Shown here: positions 48,819-59,004 of the stretch, in pieces
Position numbering within the stretch: position 1 is the first letter of the stretch
How the letters are laid out: the number at the start of each line of letters is the position of its first letter
Assembly (NCBI GenBank): GCA_902571015.1
Contig: CACGAC010000004.1
Coordinates: 17,013-81,012 of the forward strand
Direction of reading: 5' to 3'
From: an uncultured Pelagibacteraceae bacterium
Lineage (GTDB): Bacteria > Pseudomonadota > Alphaproteobacteria > Pelagibacterales > Pelagibacteraceae
DNA length: 64,000 bases
Notes under the pieces: model-generated
Databases searched by the model: none
Seen by the model: only the letters and a program-made list of their open reading frames with translations
What the model was told of the DNA's origin: nothing
Made by a program: the position numbers and the translations under genes

Positions 48819-49310
48819 ATGAAAAAGAATAAAAATCTCAAAGTTGCAATCGTCATGGGAAGCCAATCAGACTTCAAAACTATGAAATTATCCGCAAATA
48901 TACTAAAAAAAATGGGTGTTAAATTTGAAACTAAAATTATATCTGCTCACCGAACTCCAAAAAGAATGTATGAATTTGCAGAGAGTGCATCAAGAAATAA
49001 TATTGGAGTGATAATTGCTGGTGCCGGTGGATCAGCACATTTACCTGGTATGATTTCAGCTATAACGTCAATTCCAGTCTTAGGTGTTCCGGTTGAAAGT
49101 AAAAAGCTTAAAGGACTTGATAGTTTATTATCAATAGCACAAATGCCAAAAGGAATACCCGTTGGAACTCTTGCAATAGGAGAGGATGGTGCCATAAATG
49201 CTGCTTTATTGGCTACAGCTATAATTGCAAACAGCAATCCTGCTATAAAAAAGAAATTAAATAATTGGCGGTCATTACAAACTAGATCAGTAAAAAAAAA
49301 TCCAAAATAA
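48819..49310 (+). CDS. purE: 5-(carboxyamino)imidazole ribonucleotide mutase
   Basis: VAIVMGSQSDFKTMK, SAHRTPKRM, GAGGSAHLPGM. Confidence 0.97.
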   Translation: MKKNKNLKVAIVMGSQSDFKTMKLSANILKKMGVKFETKIISAHRTPKRMYEFAESASRNNIGVIIAGAGGSAHLPGMISAITSIPVLGVPVESKKLKGLDSLLSIAQMPKGIPVGTLAIGEDGAINAALLATAIIANSNPAIKKKLNNWRSLQTRSVKKNPK

Positions 49311-49313
49311 AAG

Positions 49314-50360
49314 ATGGTAGTGAAAAATTTGGGTATAATTGGTGGTGGTCAATTAGGAAGCTTACTAGCTGTTGCGGCTAAGAAGATGAATATCAATACA
49401 ACAATCTATTGTGATGATGTAGATGCTCCAGCACAAAATTTTTGCAACAAGTTTATTTACGGCAAATACGATGACAAAGCAAAAATACAAAAGTTCATAA
49501 AAGAAATTGATGTAATTACTTATGAGTTTGAAAATATACCTTATGAAACTCTAAATGAAATGAATAAAGTAAAACCAGTTTTACCAAAGCCATCTGTGAA
49601 TAGATTAATTCAACACCGAATTGCAGAAAAAGATTTTGTAAACAAACTCAATATTAGAACTACTAGATACGCATCAATAAAAAGTAAATCGGATATAGAG
49701 CCATTAGGAGATTTTTTACCTGGGATTTTAAAAACTACTACAATGGGTTATGATGGTAAGGGCCAATACCCAATTAAAAAAATTGAAGAAATCAATAACC
49801 TGAATATTAATTTTTCAAAAGAATACATACTGGAAAAATTAGTAAAACTTAAAAAGGAGATATCTGTCATTATTACAAGGTTTGGGAACAATAGTTATGA
49901 AATATACGAGCCGATAGAAAATACTCATGAAGATCAAATATTGAAGCATTCAGTCATACCAGCTAAAATCAGTAAAAAAATATTTGATGAATCTAAAGAT
50001 TGGTCAATCCGGATTGCAGAGGAATTAAAATATATAGGAACGCTTTGTGTTGAATTTTTTATTGATGAAAATGAAAATCTATATGTCAATGAAATAGCTC
50101 CTCGAGTTCATAACTCTGGTCATCTTACAATCAATGCTTTTAATATTAGCCAATTTGAAAATCATGTGAGAGCAGTCTGTTCGTTAGAAAAAATTCCACT
50201 CAAAAAAATATCAAATGCAAAAATGTTGAACCTGATAGGAAATCAAATCAAACCTTATAGAGAAAACTTTAAATTAAATGAAAATGAATTTTTTTTTGAT
50301 TATCAAAAAAAAGAGATAAAAGATAAAAGAAAAATGGGCCACATAACAACTTTAATATAA
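49314..50360 (+). CDS. purK: 5-(carboxyamino)imidazole ribonucleotide synthase
   Basis: LGIIGGGQLGSLLA, VNEIAPRVHNSGHLTINA. Confidence 0.97.
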   Translation: MVVKNLGIIGGGQLGSLLAVAAKKMNINTTIYCDDVDAPAQNFCNKFIYGKYDDKAKIQKFIKEIDVITYEFENIPYETLNEMNKVKPVLPKPSVNRLIQHRIAEKDFVNKLNIRTTRYASIKSKSDIEPLGDFLPGILKTTTMGYDGKGQYPIKKIEEINNLNINFSKEYILEKLVKLKKEISVIITRFGNNSYEIYEPIENTHEDQILKHSVIPAKISKKIFDESKDWSIRIAEELKYIGTLCVEFFIDENENLYVNEIAPRVHNSGHLTINAFNISQFENHVRAVCSLEKIPLKKISNAKMLNLIGNQIKPYRENFKLNENEFFFDYQKKEIKDKRKMGHITTLI

Positions 50361-50828
50361 ATGCTGAAATCTATTGAGGGAAATTTTGATAACCCAGAAG
50401 TCAATAAACTCCTTACAAAGCATTTTATTGAACTTAGAGCAGCATCTCCAGAAGGTAGTGCTCATGTTCTAGATATTCCGGGTTTAAAAGTTTCATCAAT
50501 TAAATTCTGGAGCCTTTGGGAAAATGATAAAATATTCGGTTGTGGAGCATTAAAGTTCTTGGACAAAGACCATGGTGAATTTAAATCAATTAGAATACAT
50601 GATGATTTTAGAAATAAAGGTAATGGTATTAAAGTCATCAAACATTTAATTGATGAAGCTAAGAAATTAAAAATTAAAAGAATAAGCTTAGAGACTGGTG
50701 CTGGAAAATTTTTTGATCCAGCGAGAAAATTATTTAAAAAATGTGATTTTATGCCTTGCAAACCCTTTGCCCATTATAAAGAAGACGTCAATTCTATCTA
50801 TTTAACTAAGCTAATTGACCAAGAATGA
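50361..50828 (+). CDS. GNAT N-acetyltransferase
   Basis: KSIRIHDDFRNKGNGIKVIKHLIDEAKKLKIKRISLETG. Confidence 0.9.
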   Translation: MLKSIEGNFDNPEVNKLLTKHFIELRAASPEGSAHVLDIPGLKVSSIKFWSLWENDKIFGCGALKFLDKDHGEFKSIRIHDDFRNKGNGIKVIKHLIDEAKKLKIKRISLETGAGKFFDPARKLFKKCDFMPCKPFAHYKEDVNSIYLTKLIDQE

Positions 50829-50947
50829 TAAAAAAAAAGTCTTATTGCACACTAAATTTGTTGACAAAACCCTATTATTTATAAACAAAGCTATAGTTAC
50901 TTAATTATAAGTAATAAATTAACATAATAATAAGTAAGAAGAAAAAT

Positions 50948-51154
50948 ATGAGTCTACAAGGTAAAGTAAAATGGTTCAATCCAACTAAAGGTTTTGGTTT
51001 TATTGAACGTGACGACAAAGAAAAAGATGTGTTTGTACATGTTTCAGCTGTGAGAGATGCTGGTATGAACGGTTTAGATGAGGGTCAAGCTTTGACTTTC
51101 GATGTTGAAGATGGTCCTAAAGGTCCTTCAGCAGTTAACTTAAAAACTGCATAA
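50948..51154 (+). CDS. cspA: Cold shock protein
   Basis: [31 protein letters not shown]. Confidence 0.97.
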   Translation: MSLQGKVKWFNPTKGFGFIERDDKEKDVFVHVSAVRDAGMNGLDEGQALTFDVEDGPKGPSAVNLKTA

Positions 51155-51171
51155 TTTTCATTATATAGATT

Positions 51172-51221
51172 ATTGGCTATAAGATTTACAATTTAATTAT
51201 ATTTGTATATTTGTAGCCAAT
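51172..51221 (+). terminator. Long hairpin downstream of cold shock gene
   Basis: ATTGGCTA ... TAGCCAAT arms with internal TTTACAA/TTGTA pairing. Confidence 0.5.
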
Positions 51222-51253
51222 AAGAATATTTTAAATCAATTAAATAAAATAGA

Positions 51254-52000
51254 ATGATTGGAATTTTAGGTGGTATGGGCACACAAGCTGGCCTGGACTT
51301 TTGTAATAAACTTGCAATTCTTTATCGAGGAAAAATTGATCAAGAATATCCTTTATTTCTCCTTTTCAACAAATCAAATATTCCTGGAAGACCAGAGTCA
51401 ATAGGTGTTCAAACTAAGAATTTATACAATCGGAAAAAAAATAAAAAATTTGAAAAAAAATACTCATTGGTATTAAAAAGTTTATTAAACGGATGTAAAA
51501 TACTGAAAAAAAGTAAATGTAACTTTATTGTTATTCCATGCAATACAGCACACTATTGGTATGATGATTTAAGAAAAAGAATAAAATTACCAATTATAAA
51601 CATGCCAAAAGAGGTATTTATTCATACTAAAAAAACATGTAAAAAAAATTCATCAATTGGACTATTAGCAACTGAGGGTACTTTAAACACTGGTGTTTAC
51701 AATAAATTTTTTGATAAAAATTATAATCTTGTTTTTCCAAATATTTCTTTACAAAAAAATTCTGTAAATAAAGCAATAAAATTTGTCAAAATGGGAAATG
51801 TAAAAGCTGCCAGCAAAGTTATTAAGCCAGCCATAAATTATTTGATTAAAAAAAAATGTAAAAAGATAATTTTAGGGTGTACAGAATTACCGATAGCCAT
51901 ATTCGCATTTAAATCTTTTACAAAAGTAAAAACCTCAAAAATCTTTTTGGATCCAAATTTGATATTAGCTAATGCAGCAATGAAAAAATATCGTAAATAA
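51254..52000 (+). CDS. Aspartate/glutamate racemase family protein
   Basis: MIGILGGMGTQAGLDF, IPCNTAHYWYDDL, ILGCTELP. Confidence 0.92.
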   Translation: MIGILGGMGTQAGLDFCNKLAILYRGKIDQEYPLFLLFNKSNIPGRPESIGVQTKNLYNRKKNKKFEKKYSLVLKSLLNGCKILKKSKCNFIVIPCNTAHYWYDDLRKRIKLPIINMPKEVFIHTKKTCKKNSSIGLLATEGTLNTGVYNKFFDKNYNLVFPNISLQKNSVNKAIKFVKMGNVKAASKVIKPAINYLIKKKCKKIILGCTELPIAIFAFKSFTKVKTSKIFLDPNLILANAAMKKYRK

Positions 52001-52416
52001 TGAAATCGAAAGATAAACCATATATTTTATATGTAGCAGAAAAAATATATTTAGAGGTTTCTGAAATTAAAAAAAAAAATAATGGTTTTTCTAATATAGA
52101 TGCCATAGATGGTTTTATTGGATCTGAAACTTATAAAGAAGTAAGTAGCGGAAAATTTCATGACAATTGGTTCGAAGAATTAAAGAAAAAAAATAAAAAA
52201 ATTCCAGAGGAGACAATGAGATTACTAAAGATACAGAGAGAAATGATGATTAAACAATTAATCCAATACCCGGAACTTTATTACACTAAAAGTCATTTTC
52301 CTCTAGAAATTTCTCAACGTGCGTTTGATCACTTATGGAGAATGTGTGAAAGTTACGAATTATGGTGTAAAGAAACTAACCAAAAAAAATTGATTGTTTT
52401 AAATCTTACTGATTAA
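52000..52416 (+). CDS. Hypothetical protein
   Basis: 138-aa ORF, start overlaps racemase stop. Confidence 0.6.
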   Translation: MKSKDKPYILYVAEKIYLEVSEIKKKNNGFSNIDAIDGFIGSETYKEVSSGKFHDNWFEELKKKNKKIPEETMRLLKIQREMMIKQLIQYPELYYTKSHFPLEISQRAFDHLWRMCESYELWCKETNQKKLIVLNLTD

Positions 52417-52807
52417 TTTTTTGTTGTATTAACTTATTGTGAGTCAATTTTACTCTTTTTTCAACTAATAGTTTAAAATCTTTTATTACTTTTGTCTCGT
52501 TATTTTGATCAACTAATTTTTGGTGAACTATTTTTACTCTTTTTTCTATTAAGTCTCTTAAATCTTTATTGAAGCGATTTTCTTTATTATTTTTAGATAC
52601 TTCCTCAGTTATATAGTTAAGAGAACTTTTGCCTGTTTTTTTTTTTAATTCATTATCAAACACTAATTGAGCAGTTGCTTTAACCAAATTTCCTGAAGTC
52701 GCTACTGTTATTGCAGGACCCAGCACTGCTGGTAGAGGGACGAAACCCGTCAAAAATAAAAACGAAGTAAGAAAAAAACAAAGTTTAAAAAATCTTAAAT
52801 TCATCAA
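52406..52807 (-). CDS. Hypothetical protein with signal/lipoprotein-like N-terminus
   Basis: 133-aa ORF MMNLRFFKLCFFLTSFLFLTGFVPLPAVLGPAITVATSGNLVKA. Confidence 0.6.
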   Translation of the reverse strand: MMNLRFFKLCFFLTSFLFLTGFVPLPAVLGPAITVATSGNLVKATAQLVFDNELKKKTGKSSLNYITEEVSKNNKENRFNKDLRDLIEKRVKIVHQKLVDQNNETKVIKDFKLLVEKRVKLTHNKLIQQKINQ

Positions 52808-52917
52808 ATAAATTTATTCGATTTAATCAGAGGCTACAATTAATAGTTTGTCCAAAATAAGCTTTAATATAGATAAAATATTGTGGTAATTCATCATGTT
52901 TTACGTCATTTTTTAAT

Positions 52918-53766
52918 ATGATAAAAATTTTCCCTTTTGTTTTTATTATCCTTTGGTCATCTGCATTTATTACTACTAAACCGATCATCGATAATAGTGA
53001 TCCATTTGCTGCCTTGGCTTTTCGTTTTTTTTTCGTAGCAGTTGGGTTCTTATTGTTCTCACTTTATTCTAAATATTCAATTATTATAAAAAGAAAAAAC
53101 TTAATTGAGTCAGTCCTTAGTGGTATTCTATTCCACGGTCTGTATCTAGGGGGAGTTTTTTATTCAATTTCTATTGGCATGCCCACAAGTATTGCAGCAT
53201 TAATTGTAACTCTTCAACCAATTTTGACAAATATCCTTAGTGGGCCAATCTTAAATGAAAAGGTGACTTTAAAACAATGGATTGGTGTTTTGCTTGGATT
53301 TCTTGGAGCAACACTAGTTTTGGGTTTAGATTTAGGATCGAAGATCCCATTGCTGGGATTAGTTGCCACCTTAATAGCGCTAATTTCAATAACAGTATCA
53401 ACAATCTGGCAAAAAAAATTAAGTAATAATTTACCTCTGTCAGTTAGTAATTTTTATCAGGCTATAGGAGGATGTTTTTTTCATATTCTTGTTGTCATAT
53501 TTTTTGCAAAACCATATATAGCCTTCACAAAAACATTTCTACTTTCAATGGGTCATCAAATATTTCTTGTGTCTTTTGGTGCTTTTACAATTTTAATGTT
53601 TTTAATTAAAAAAAATTCTGCAAGTAAGACTGTTTCAATTTTTTTTCTTATTCCCGCAACATCTGCTTTAATGGCTTGGTTCTTTTTAAAAGAAACTTTA
53701 ACAGCAATTGATCTTTTAGGTTTTTTGATAACATCAATAGGGGTTTATATAGCTACTAGAGATTAA
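52918..53766 (+). CDS. EamA/DMT-superfamily transporter
   Basis: WSSAFITTKPIIDNSDPFAALAFRF, internal repeat, 282 aa hydrophobic. Confidence 0.92.
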   Translation: MIKIFPFVFIILWSSAFITTKPIIDNSDPFAALAFRFFFVAVGFLLFSLYSKYSIIIKRKNLIESVLSGILFHGLYLGGVFYSISIGMPTSIAALIVTLQPILTNILSGPILNEKVTLKQWIGVLLGFLGATLVLGLDLGSKIPLLGLVATLIALISITVSTIWQKKLSNNLPLSVSNFYQAIGGCFFHILVVIFFAKPYIAFTKTFLLSMGHQIFLVSFGAFTILMFLIKKNSASKTVSIFFLIPATSALMAWFFLKETLTAIDLLGFLITSIGVYIATRD

Positions 53767-53771
53767 TATAG

Positions 53772-54359
53772 CTATTTATTTTCGTAACCAAACTCTAATG
53801 CTGCATCAGTAATAGAATGGTATAACGACTCTCCAAAACTTCTTAACGTGAATAACCTTACTTTAAATGGTTTGTCATTTAGTAAGTCTACTGTTAACGC
53901 AATATTATTATAAAGAGAATTTATTGAATTATTTTTCTTTAATTCATCAAAATTAAATGGTGATCCTTTCTTTAAAACTTCTATTACATAATTGCCCTCT
54001 ATATCAATTACAGCTCTTGAGTGGGATAAATCAGTAATTGCAAAATCTATTTCTTTACATGTTGAAGAAATATCATTGATTAAATCTTTTTTGGAAGAGA
54101 CCAATAACCAATTTTTCGGACCATTCCATAAAATTCTTGTGTCATCATTAAAACTCATATTTAAAGGAGTATCTTTCAGTTTTAAACCGTCAATATCTAT
54201 ACTTTCAATCGGAATATTAGAATTTTTGAATTGTACAATTTGCACAATTAACAAATTTTTTTTCTCTGAGATTTTTAAAAGGTCATCCCCTTTTTTGTCC
54301 TCAAAGTCTCCAAATAGTCCTCGATGGTGAACATTAGCTAGTGCAGAAATTAAACTCAT
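53772..54359 (-). CDS. soxG: Sarcosine oxidase gamma subunit
   Basis: Position after soxA; ILWNGPKNWLLV, DLSHSRAVIDIEG. Confidence 0.85.
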   Translation of the reverse strand: MSLISALANVHHRGLFGDFEDKKGDDLLKISEKKNLLIVQIVQFKNSNIPIESIDIDGLKLKDTPLNMSFNDDTRILWNGPKNWLLVSSKKDLINDISSTCKEIDFAITDLSHSRAVIDIEGNYVIEVLKKGSPFNFDELKKNNSINSLYNNIALTVDLLNDKPFKVRLFTLRSFGESLYHSITDAALEFGYENK

Positions 54360-57352
54360 GATCTAACTCGCTCACCTTTTGGGTCAACATAATGTGAAGA
54401 CACTATCTCGACTGGGATTACTTTATTTTTTAGAGGAGACATAACAAATAACTTTTCACCTATCATATTCTTACCATCCTTTAAAATTGCTAAAGAAAAT
54501 GGATTATCATGTTCAACACTCCAGCATGAAGCTGAAATATAACCTAATTTTGGGTTTGGAAGTGGTGCGTTTGAATCTTTAACTAAATGAGATCCCTCTG
54601 GGATGCTTGTTTTTTTATCTAATGGGACAACACCAACAATTTTTTGTCTATCTTCAGCTGCAAAAGCTTTTCTTGATAAAGATCTTTTTCCAATAAAATC
54701 TTTCTTTTTGCTCAATAGTCCCTCAAGTGAATTGTCATAAGGAATAGTTCTACCATCAAGCTCTGAACCTGCAACATGCCCCATCTCAATTCTTAAGGTT
54801 GATAGTGCCTCTGTTCCATATGGTTGAATTCCAAACTCTTCTCCAGCTTCTATTATTTTTTCCCACATAAAATATCCATTGTCTGACTCAACATTTACTT
54901 CGTATGCAAGTTCACCAGAAAATGAAATTCTATAAATTTTGGCTTTTACTCCAAATAAATCAGCTTCCATGTAACCCATAAAAGGAAGACCCTCATTCGA
55001 AACATCAGACTTTGGAAAAAGTTTTTTTAATACTTCTCTTGATTTTGGTCCAGCAATCGCTGCTCCCGCCCACTGTTCTGTCGTTGAAACTACATTTACA
55101 TTTAATTCTGGCCAAACAAGTTGTAGATAATATTCTAGATGCGATAGAACATTAGCAGCTTGAGCAGTTGTTGTGGTCATATGATAATGATTTTCTGATA
55201 TTCTTGTTGTTGTTCCATCATCCATAACAATTCCATCTTCTCTCAACATCACACCATATCTTGCTTTGCCAACTGGTAATTTTAACCATGCATTTGTGTA
55301 AACTCTATTTAGAAGTTCTGCTGCATCTGGTCCTTTAATATCAATTTTACCTAAAGTGGTTACATCACAAACACCAACATTAGTTCTAACATTTCTAGCC
55401 TCTCTCTTTGACGCCTCAAATAAATTCTCCTCACCACGTTTGTAATACCTTGGTCTTAACCATACACCCGCATCAACAAAGACTGCATTATTTTTTTTAT
55501 GCCATGAATGCATTGGAGATTTTCTTGTTGGTTTTGAATGTTTTCCTACTTCCCTTCCAACAATTGCTCCAATAGAAACTGGTGAGTAAGGTGGTCTAAA
55601 GGTTGTGTGCCCAACTGCTGGTACAACTTTATTTTCAATTTTCGATACTAGTTGTAAACCATTAAGATTACTTGTCTTACCTTGGTCTGTAGCCATACCA
55701 AGTGTAGTGTATCTTTTCACATGTTCAATAGACCTATACCCTTCTTTAAGAGCTATCTCTATATCAGAAACTGCAACATCATTTTGGAAATCTAAAAATC
55801 TTTTGTAGTTTTTTCCCTTTGGTAAGGGTACGCACCAAAATTTATCATGTACTGTAGATTTCTTTTCAACAACATTAGGAAAAGAAATCTTGTTCTCATT
55901 ATTTGTTATTTTTTTTGATAATAGGTTTCCTTTTTCAAATGAGTCTTTTAATGTCTCCTCTAAAGTGTAAATTCCGTTTGCAGCCCCTAAGGTTTTTTCA
56001 TTTTGTTTAGATATGCCGGGAACAAATGCATCAATATCTTCATTGAATTTTGTTTTATTTCCAGATTGTGATGCCAAATGAATTGTGGGTGTCCAAAACC
56101 CAGAAACACAAATACAATCACACGCAATATTTTCAATTGATCCGAGTTCTTCTTTATTATCTGAAATTTTAGCTACGTCAGCTGATTTTACTTTTTTATA
56201 TCCTTGAGCAGCTACAACTACATATGAATTTTTAATATTGATATTCATATTTTTTGCTTCTTCGATAATCTCTGATTGAGGCTCTTTTCTTGTATCTAAA
56301 ATTATTGGATCGATACCATTCTTTTTAAATTCAATTGCTGTTTCATAACCACTGTCATTATTTGTAAAAACAAGCGGTTTTTTTCCAACTAATACTCCGT
56401 ACACTTTCATGTATTCCTTAGCAGCTGAAGACAACATTACGCCAGGAGTGTCATTATTACCAAATACAATAGGTCTCTCTATGGATCCAGATGAGATTAA
56501 TACTTCTTTTGCTCTAATATACCAAAGTCTCTGCTTTGGATGAAATTTTTTTGTTTTCGGTAAATGGTCACTTATTCTTTCAGACATCACTAGCATGTTA
56601 TGATCATAATAACCAAAAACTTGAGATCTGTTTTTTACAGTAACATTAGGCATTTCTTTAAGCTCAGAAATGATACTATCTGCCCACTCTTTTCCTGATT
56701 GATTACCAATATTTACTTCACTAGTTAATAAAGTTCCTCCAAATCGGGATTTGTCCTCAGCCAAAATAACTTTTGCACCATTTTTTGCAGCTGAATAAGC
56801 GCTTGCTAATCCCGAAGGACCTGATCCTGTTATTAGCACATCACAATATTCATATTTATGCTCATATCTCTCTTTGTCATGTTTTATAGATGCTGTACCC
56901 AAACCAGCAGCTCTTCTTATAAATGGCTCATAAATTTTATACCAAAAACTTTTTGGCCACATAAAAGTCTTGTAATAAAAACCAGCTGGAAGAAATATCT
57001 TTAAAAAATTATTTATAGCTCCCACATCAAAATTCACACTCGGCCAACAATTTACACTTTTCGCTTCTAAACCCTCAAAAAGTTCCTGTTCAGTAGCTTT
57101 TATATTTGGTTCTGTTTCACCATTTCTGTATAATTGAACTATCGCATACGGCTCATCAACTCCGGCACCAAAGAAACCTCTGGGTCTATGATATTTAAAG
57201 CTTCTTCCTATAAGATGAACTCCATTAGCAATTAATGCAGAAGCAAGGGTATCTCCCTCATAACCATAATAATTTTTACCGTTGAATTTAAAAGAAATTT
57301 TTTTATCTCTATTTATGAATCCGCCACTTTCTAATCTAAAACTTTGTGTCAT
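54356..57352 (-). CDS. soxA: Sarcosine oxidase alpha subunit
   Basis: FKFNGKNYYGYEGDTLASALIANGVHLIGRSFKYHRPRG; 998 aa with C-terminal GcvT domain. Confidence 0.96.
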   Translation of the reverse strand: MTQSFRLESGGFINRDKKISFKFNGKNYYGYEGDTLASALIANGVHLIGRSFKYHRPRGFFGAGVDEPYAIVQLYRNGETEPNIKATEQELFEGLEAKSVNCWPSVNFDVGAINNFLKIFLPAGFYYKTFMWPKSFWYKIYEPFIRRAAGLGTASIKHDKERYEHKYEYCDVLITGSGPSGLASAYSAAKNGAKVILAEDKSRFGGTLLTSEVNIGNQSGKEWADSIISELKEMPNVTVKNRSQVFGYYDHNMLVMSERISDHLPKTKKFHPKQRLWYIRAKEVLISSGSIERPIVFGNNDTPGVMLSSAAKEYMKVYGVLVGKKPLVFTNNDSGYETAIEFKKNGIDPIILDTRKEPQSEIIEEAKNMNINIKNSYVVVAAQGYKKVKSADVAKISDNKEELGSIENIACDCICVSGFWTPTIHLASQSGNKTKFNEDIDAFVPGISKQNEKTLGAANGIYTLEETLKDSFEKGNLLSKKITNNENKISFPNVVEKKSTVHDKFWCVPLPKGKNYKRFLDFQNDVAVSDIEIALKEGYRSIEHVKRYTTLGMATDQGKTSNLNGLQLVSKIENKVVPAVGHTTFRPPYSPVSIGAIVGREVGKHSKPTRKSPMHSWHKKNNAVFVDAGVWLRPRYYKRGEENLFEASKREARNVRTNVGVCDVTTLGKIDIKGPDAAELLNRVYTNAWLKLPVGKARYGVMLREDGIVMDDGTTTRISENHYHMTTTTAQAANVLSHLEYYLQLVWPELNVNVVSTTEQWAGAAIAGPKSREVLKKLFPKSDVSNEGLPFMGYMEADLFGVKAKIYRISFSGELAYEVNVESDNGYFMWEKIIEAGEEFGIQPYGTEALSTLRIEMGHVAGSELDGRTIPYDNSLEGLLSKKKDFIGKRSLSRKAFAAEDRQKIVGVVPLDKKTSIPEGSHLVKDSNAPLPNPKLGYISASCWSVEHDNPFSLAILKDGKNMIGEKLFVMSPLKNKVIPVEIVSSHYVDPKGERVRS

Positions 57353-57621
57353 TATGAAATTTCTTCGTTTGCTTTAAGAGTTTTAAAAATTTCATGAGTA
57401 GCTGTATCTCTCTGAACTTTTATCCATTGTCTGCAACCTGATAAATGTTGCCATAACTCCCAATGTTTTCCCCTTAAGCTTTTCCTATTATAAACAAAAT
57501 TATCCCAATCTTGATCGGATATTTCTTTTCCTAATTCTGGCCGTTTGACAGTTGCATCGCCACCATATGAAAATTCATTCTGTGATCTGATTCCACAATG
57601 TGGACATTTTATATGGAGCAT
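57352..57621 (-). CDS. soxD: Sarcosine oxidase delta subunit
   Basis: MLHIKCPHCGIRSQNEFSYGGDA, GKHWELWQHLSGCRQW. Confidence 0.95.
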   Translation of the reverse strand: MLHIKCPHCGIRSQNEFSYGGDATVKRPELGKEISDQDWDNFVYNRKSLRGKHWELWQHLSGCRQWIKVQRDTATHEIFKTLKANEEIS

Positions 57622-58878
57622 TTACGAAATCCAGGTTTTGGTACCAAGTCCCTTTTCGTCAAGTAAGTGACCAGTATTAAATCTATTTAAACTATAGCCA
57701 GCATTTAATTCATGAACTCTATCTTGCGCGATAGTATGTGCAAATGTCCAACCAGATGCAGGTGTTGCTTTAAATCCACCATAACACCAACCACAATTTA
57801 AATACAAACCTTCAATATGGGTTTTGTCTATTATTGGCGAGCCATCCATAGACATATCCATTATCCCACCCCAAGTTCTAAGCATTTTTAATTTACTTAG
57901 GAAAGGCATCATTGCAATCCCTTCAGTTAGAACATGTTGAAGAGTTGGAAGATTACCTCTTTGTGCATAACTATTGTAGCCATCAAGATCACCACCCATA
58001 ACCATTTCACCTTTGTCAGACTGGCTTATATAAAAATGTCCAGCACCAAAAGTAACTACTTTATCTAAAACTGGTTTTACTGGCTCAGATACACATGCTT
58101 GTAGTAGATGAGTCTCAATTGGCAATGTCATATTTAATTTTTCAGCTAAAATATTTGTACTACCCGCAACACATAATCCAATTTTTTTTGCTTTAATGTC
58201 TCCACGAGAAGTTCTCACTCCATTAATTTTCCCTGCAGACACATCAAATCCAATTACTTCACAATTTTGAATTATGTCTACACCCATATCGTCTGCTTGA
58301 CGTGCATAACCCCAAGCTACAGCATCATGTCTAGCTGTTCCCGCACTAGGCTGCATTAATCCACCAAAGATTGGAAATCGTACATTCTCAGAAAAATCAG
58401 CCATAGGAATAATTTCTCTCACTTCTTCCCTATTTAAGAGAACTGCATCGATACCGTTTAATCTCATTGAATTTCCTCTTCGAGCATAAGTATTCATTTG
58501 TGCGTCCGAGTGAGCAAGATTTATTATTCCTCTTGGAGAAAACATAACATTGTAATTCAAATCTTGACTCATTCTTCTCCAAAGATCCATTCCAAATTCG
58601 CTGAATAATGCATTGTCATCATGCATATAATTTGATCTAATTATTGTAGTGTTTCGACCAACATTACCTCCACCAATCCAACCTTTTTCGATTATAGCAA
58701 CATTGGTGATATTGTGTTCTTTAGCTAGATAATATGCTGTTGCTAAACCATGTCCACCGCCACCAATAATAACAACATCATACTCTTTCTTAGGAGTTGG
58801 ATCTTTCCAAGCTAAGTCCCAATTTTCGTGATTTGAAAGGGCATTTTTAACAAGACTAAAAACTGAATATTTTTGCAT
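57622..58878 (-). CDS. soxB: Sarcosine oxidase beta subunit
   Basis: YDVVIIGGGGHGLATAYYLAKEHNITNVAIIEKGWIGGGNVGRNTTIIRSNY. Confidence 0.96.
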   Translation of the reverse strand: MQKYSVFSLVKNALSNHENWDLAWKDPTPKKEYDVVIIGGGGHGLATAYYLAKEHNITNVAIIEKGWIGGGNVGRNTTIIRSNYMHDDNALFSEFGMDLWRRMSQDLNYNVMFSPRGIINLAHSDAQMNTYARRGNSMRLNGIDAVLLNREEVREIIPMADFSENVRFPIFGGLMQPSAGTARHDAVAWGYARQADDMGVDIIQNCEVIGFDVSAGKINGVRTSRGDIKAKKIGLCVAGSTNILAEKLNMTLPIETHLLQACVSEPVKPVLDKVVTFGAGHFYISQSDKGEMVMGGDLDGYNSYAQRGNLPTLQHVLTEGIAMMPFLSKLKMLRTWGGIMDMSMDGSPIIDKTHIEGLYLNCGWCYGGFKATPASGWTFAHTIAQDRVHELNAGYSLNRFNTGHLLDEKGLGTKTWIS

Positions 58879-59004
58879 GGATAAATTTTATAATAATGAA
58901 TATAAATAGTTCATATTTTTTTTATATATAATTTTTAGATATTTCCAAAGGCTTTAAAAAGAGATACTAATCGACCAGTTTTTTATTATTTTTTATAAAA
59001 TTCA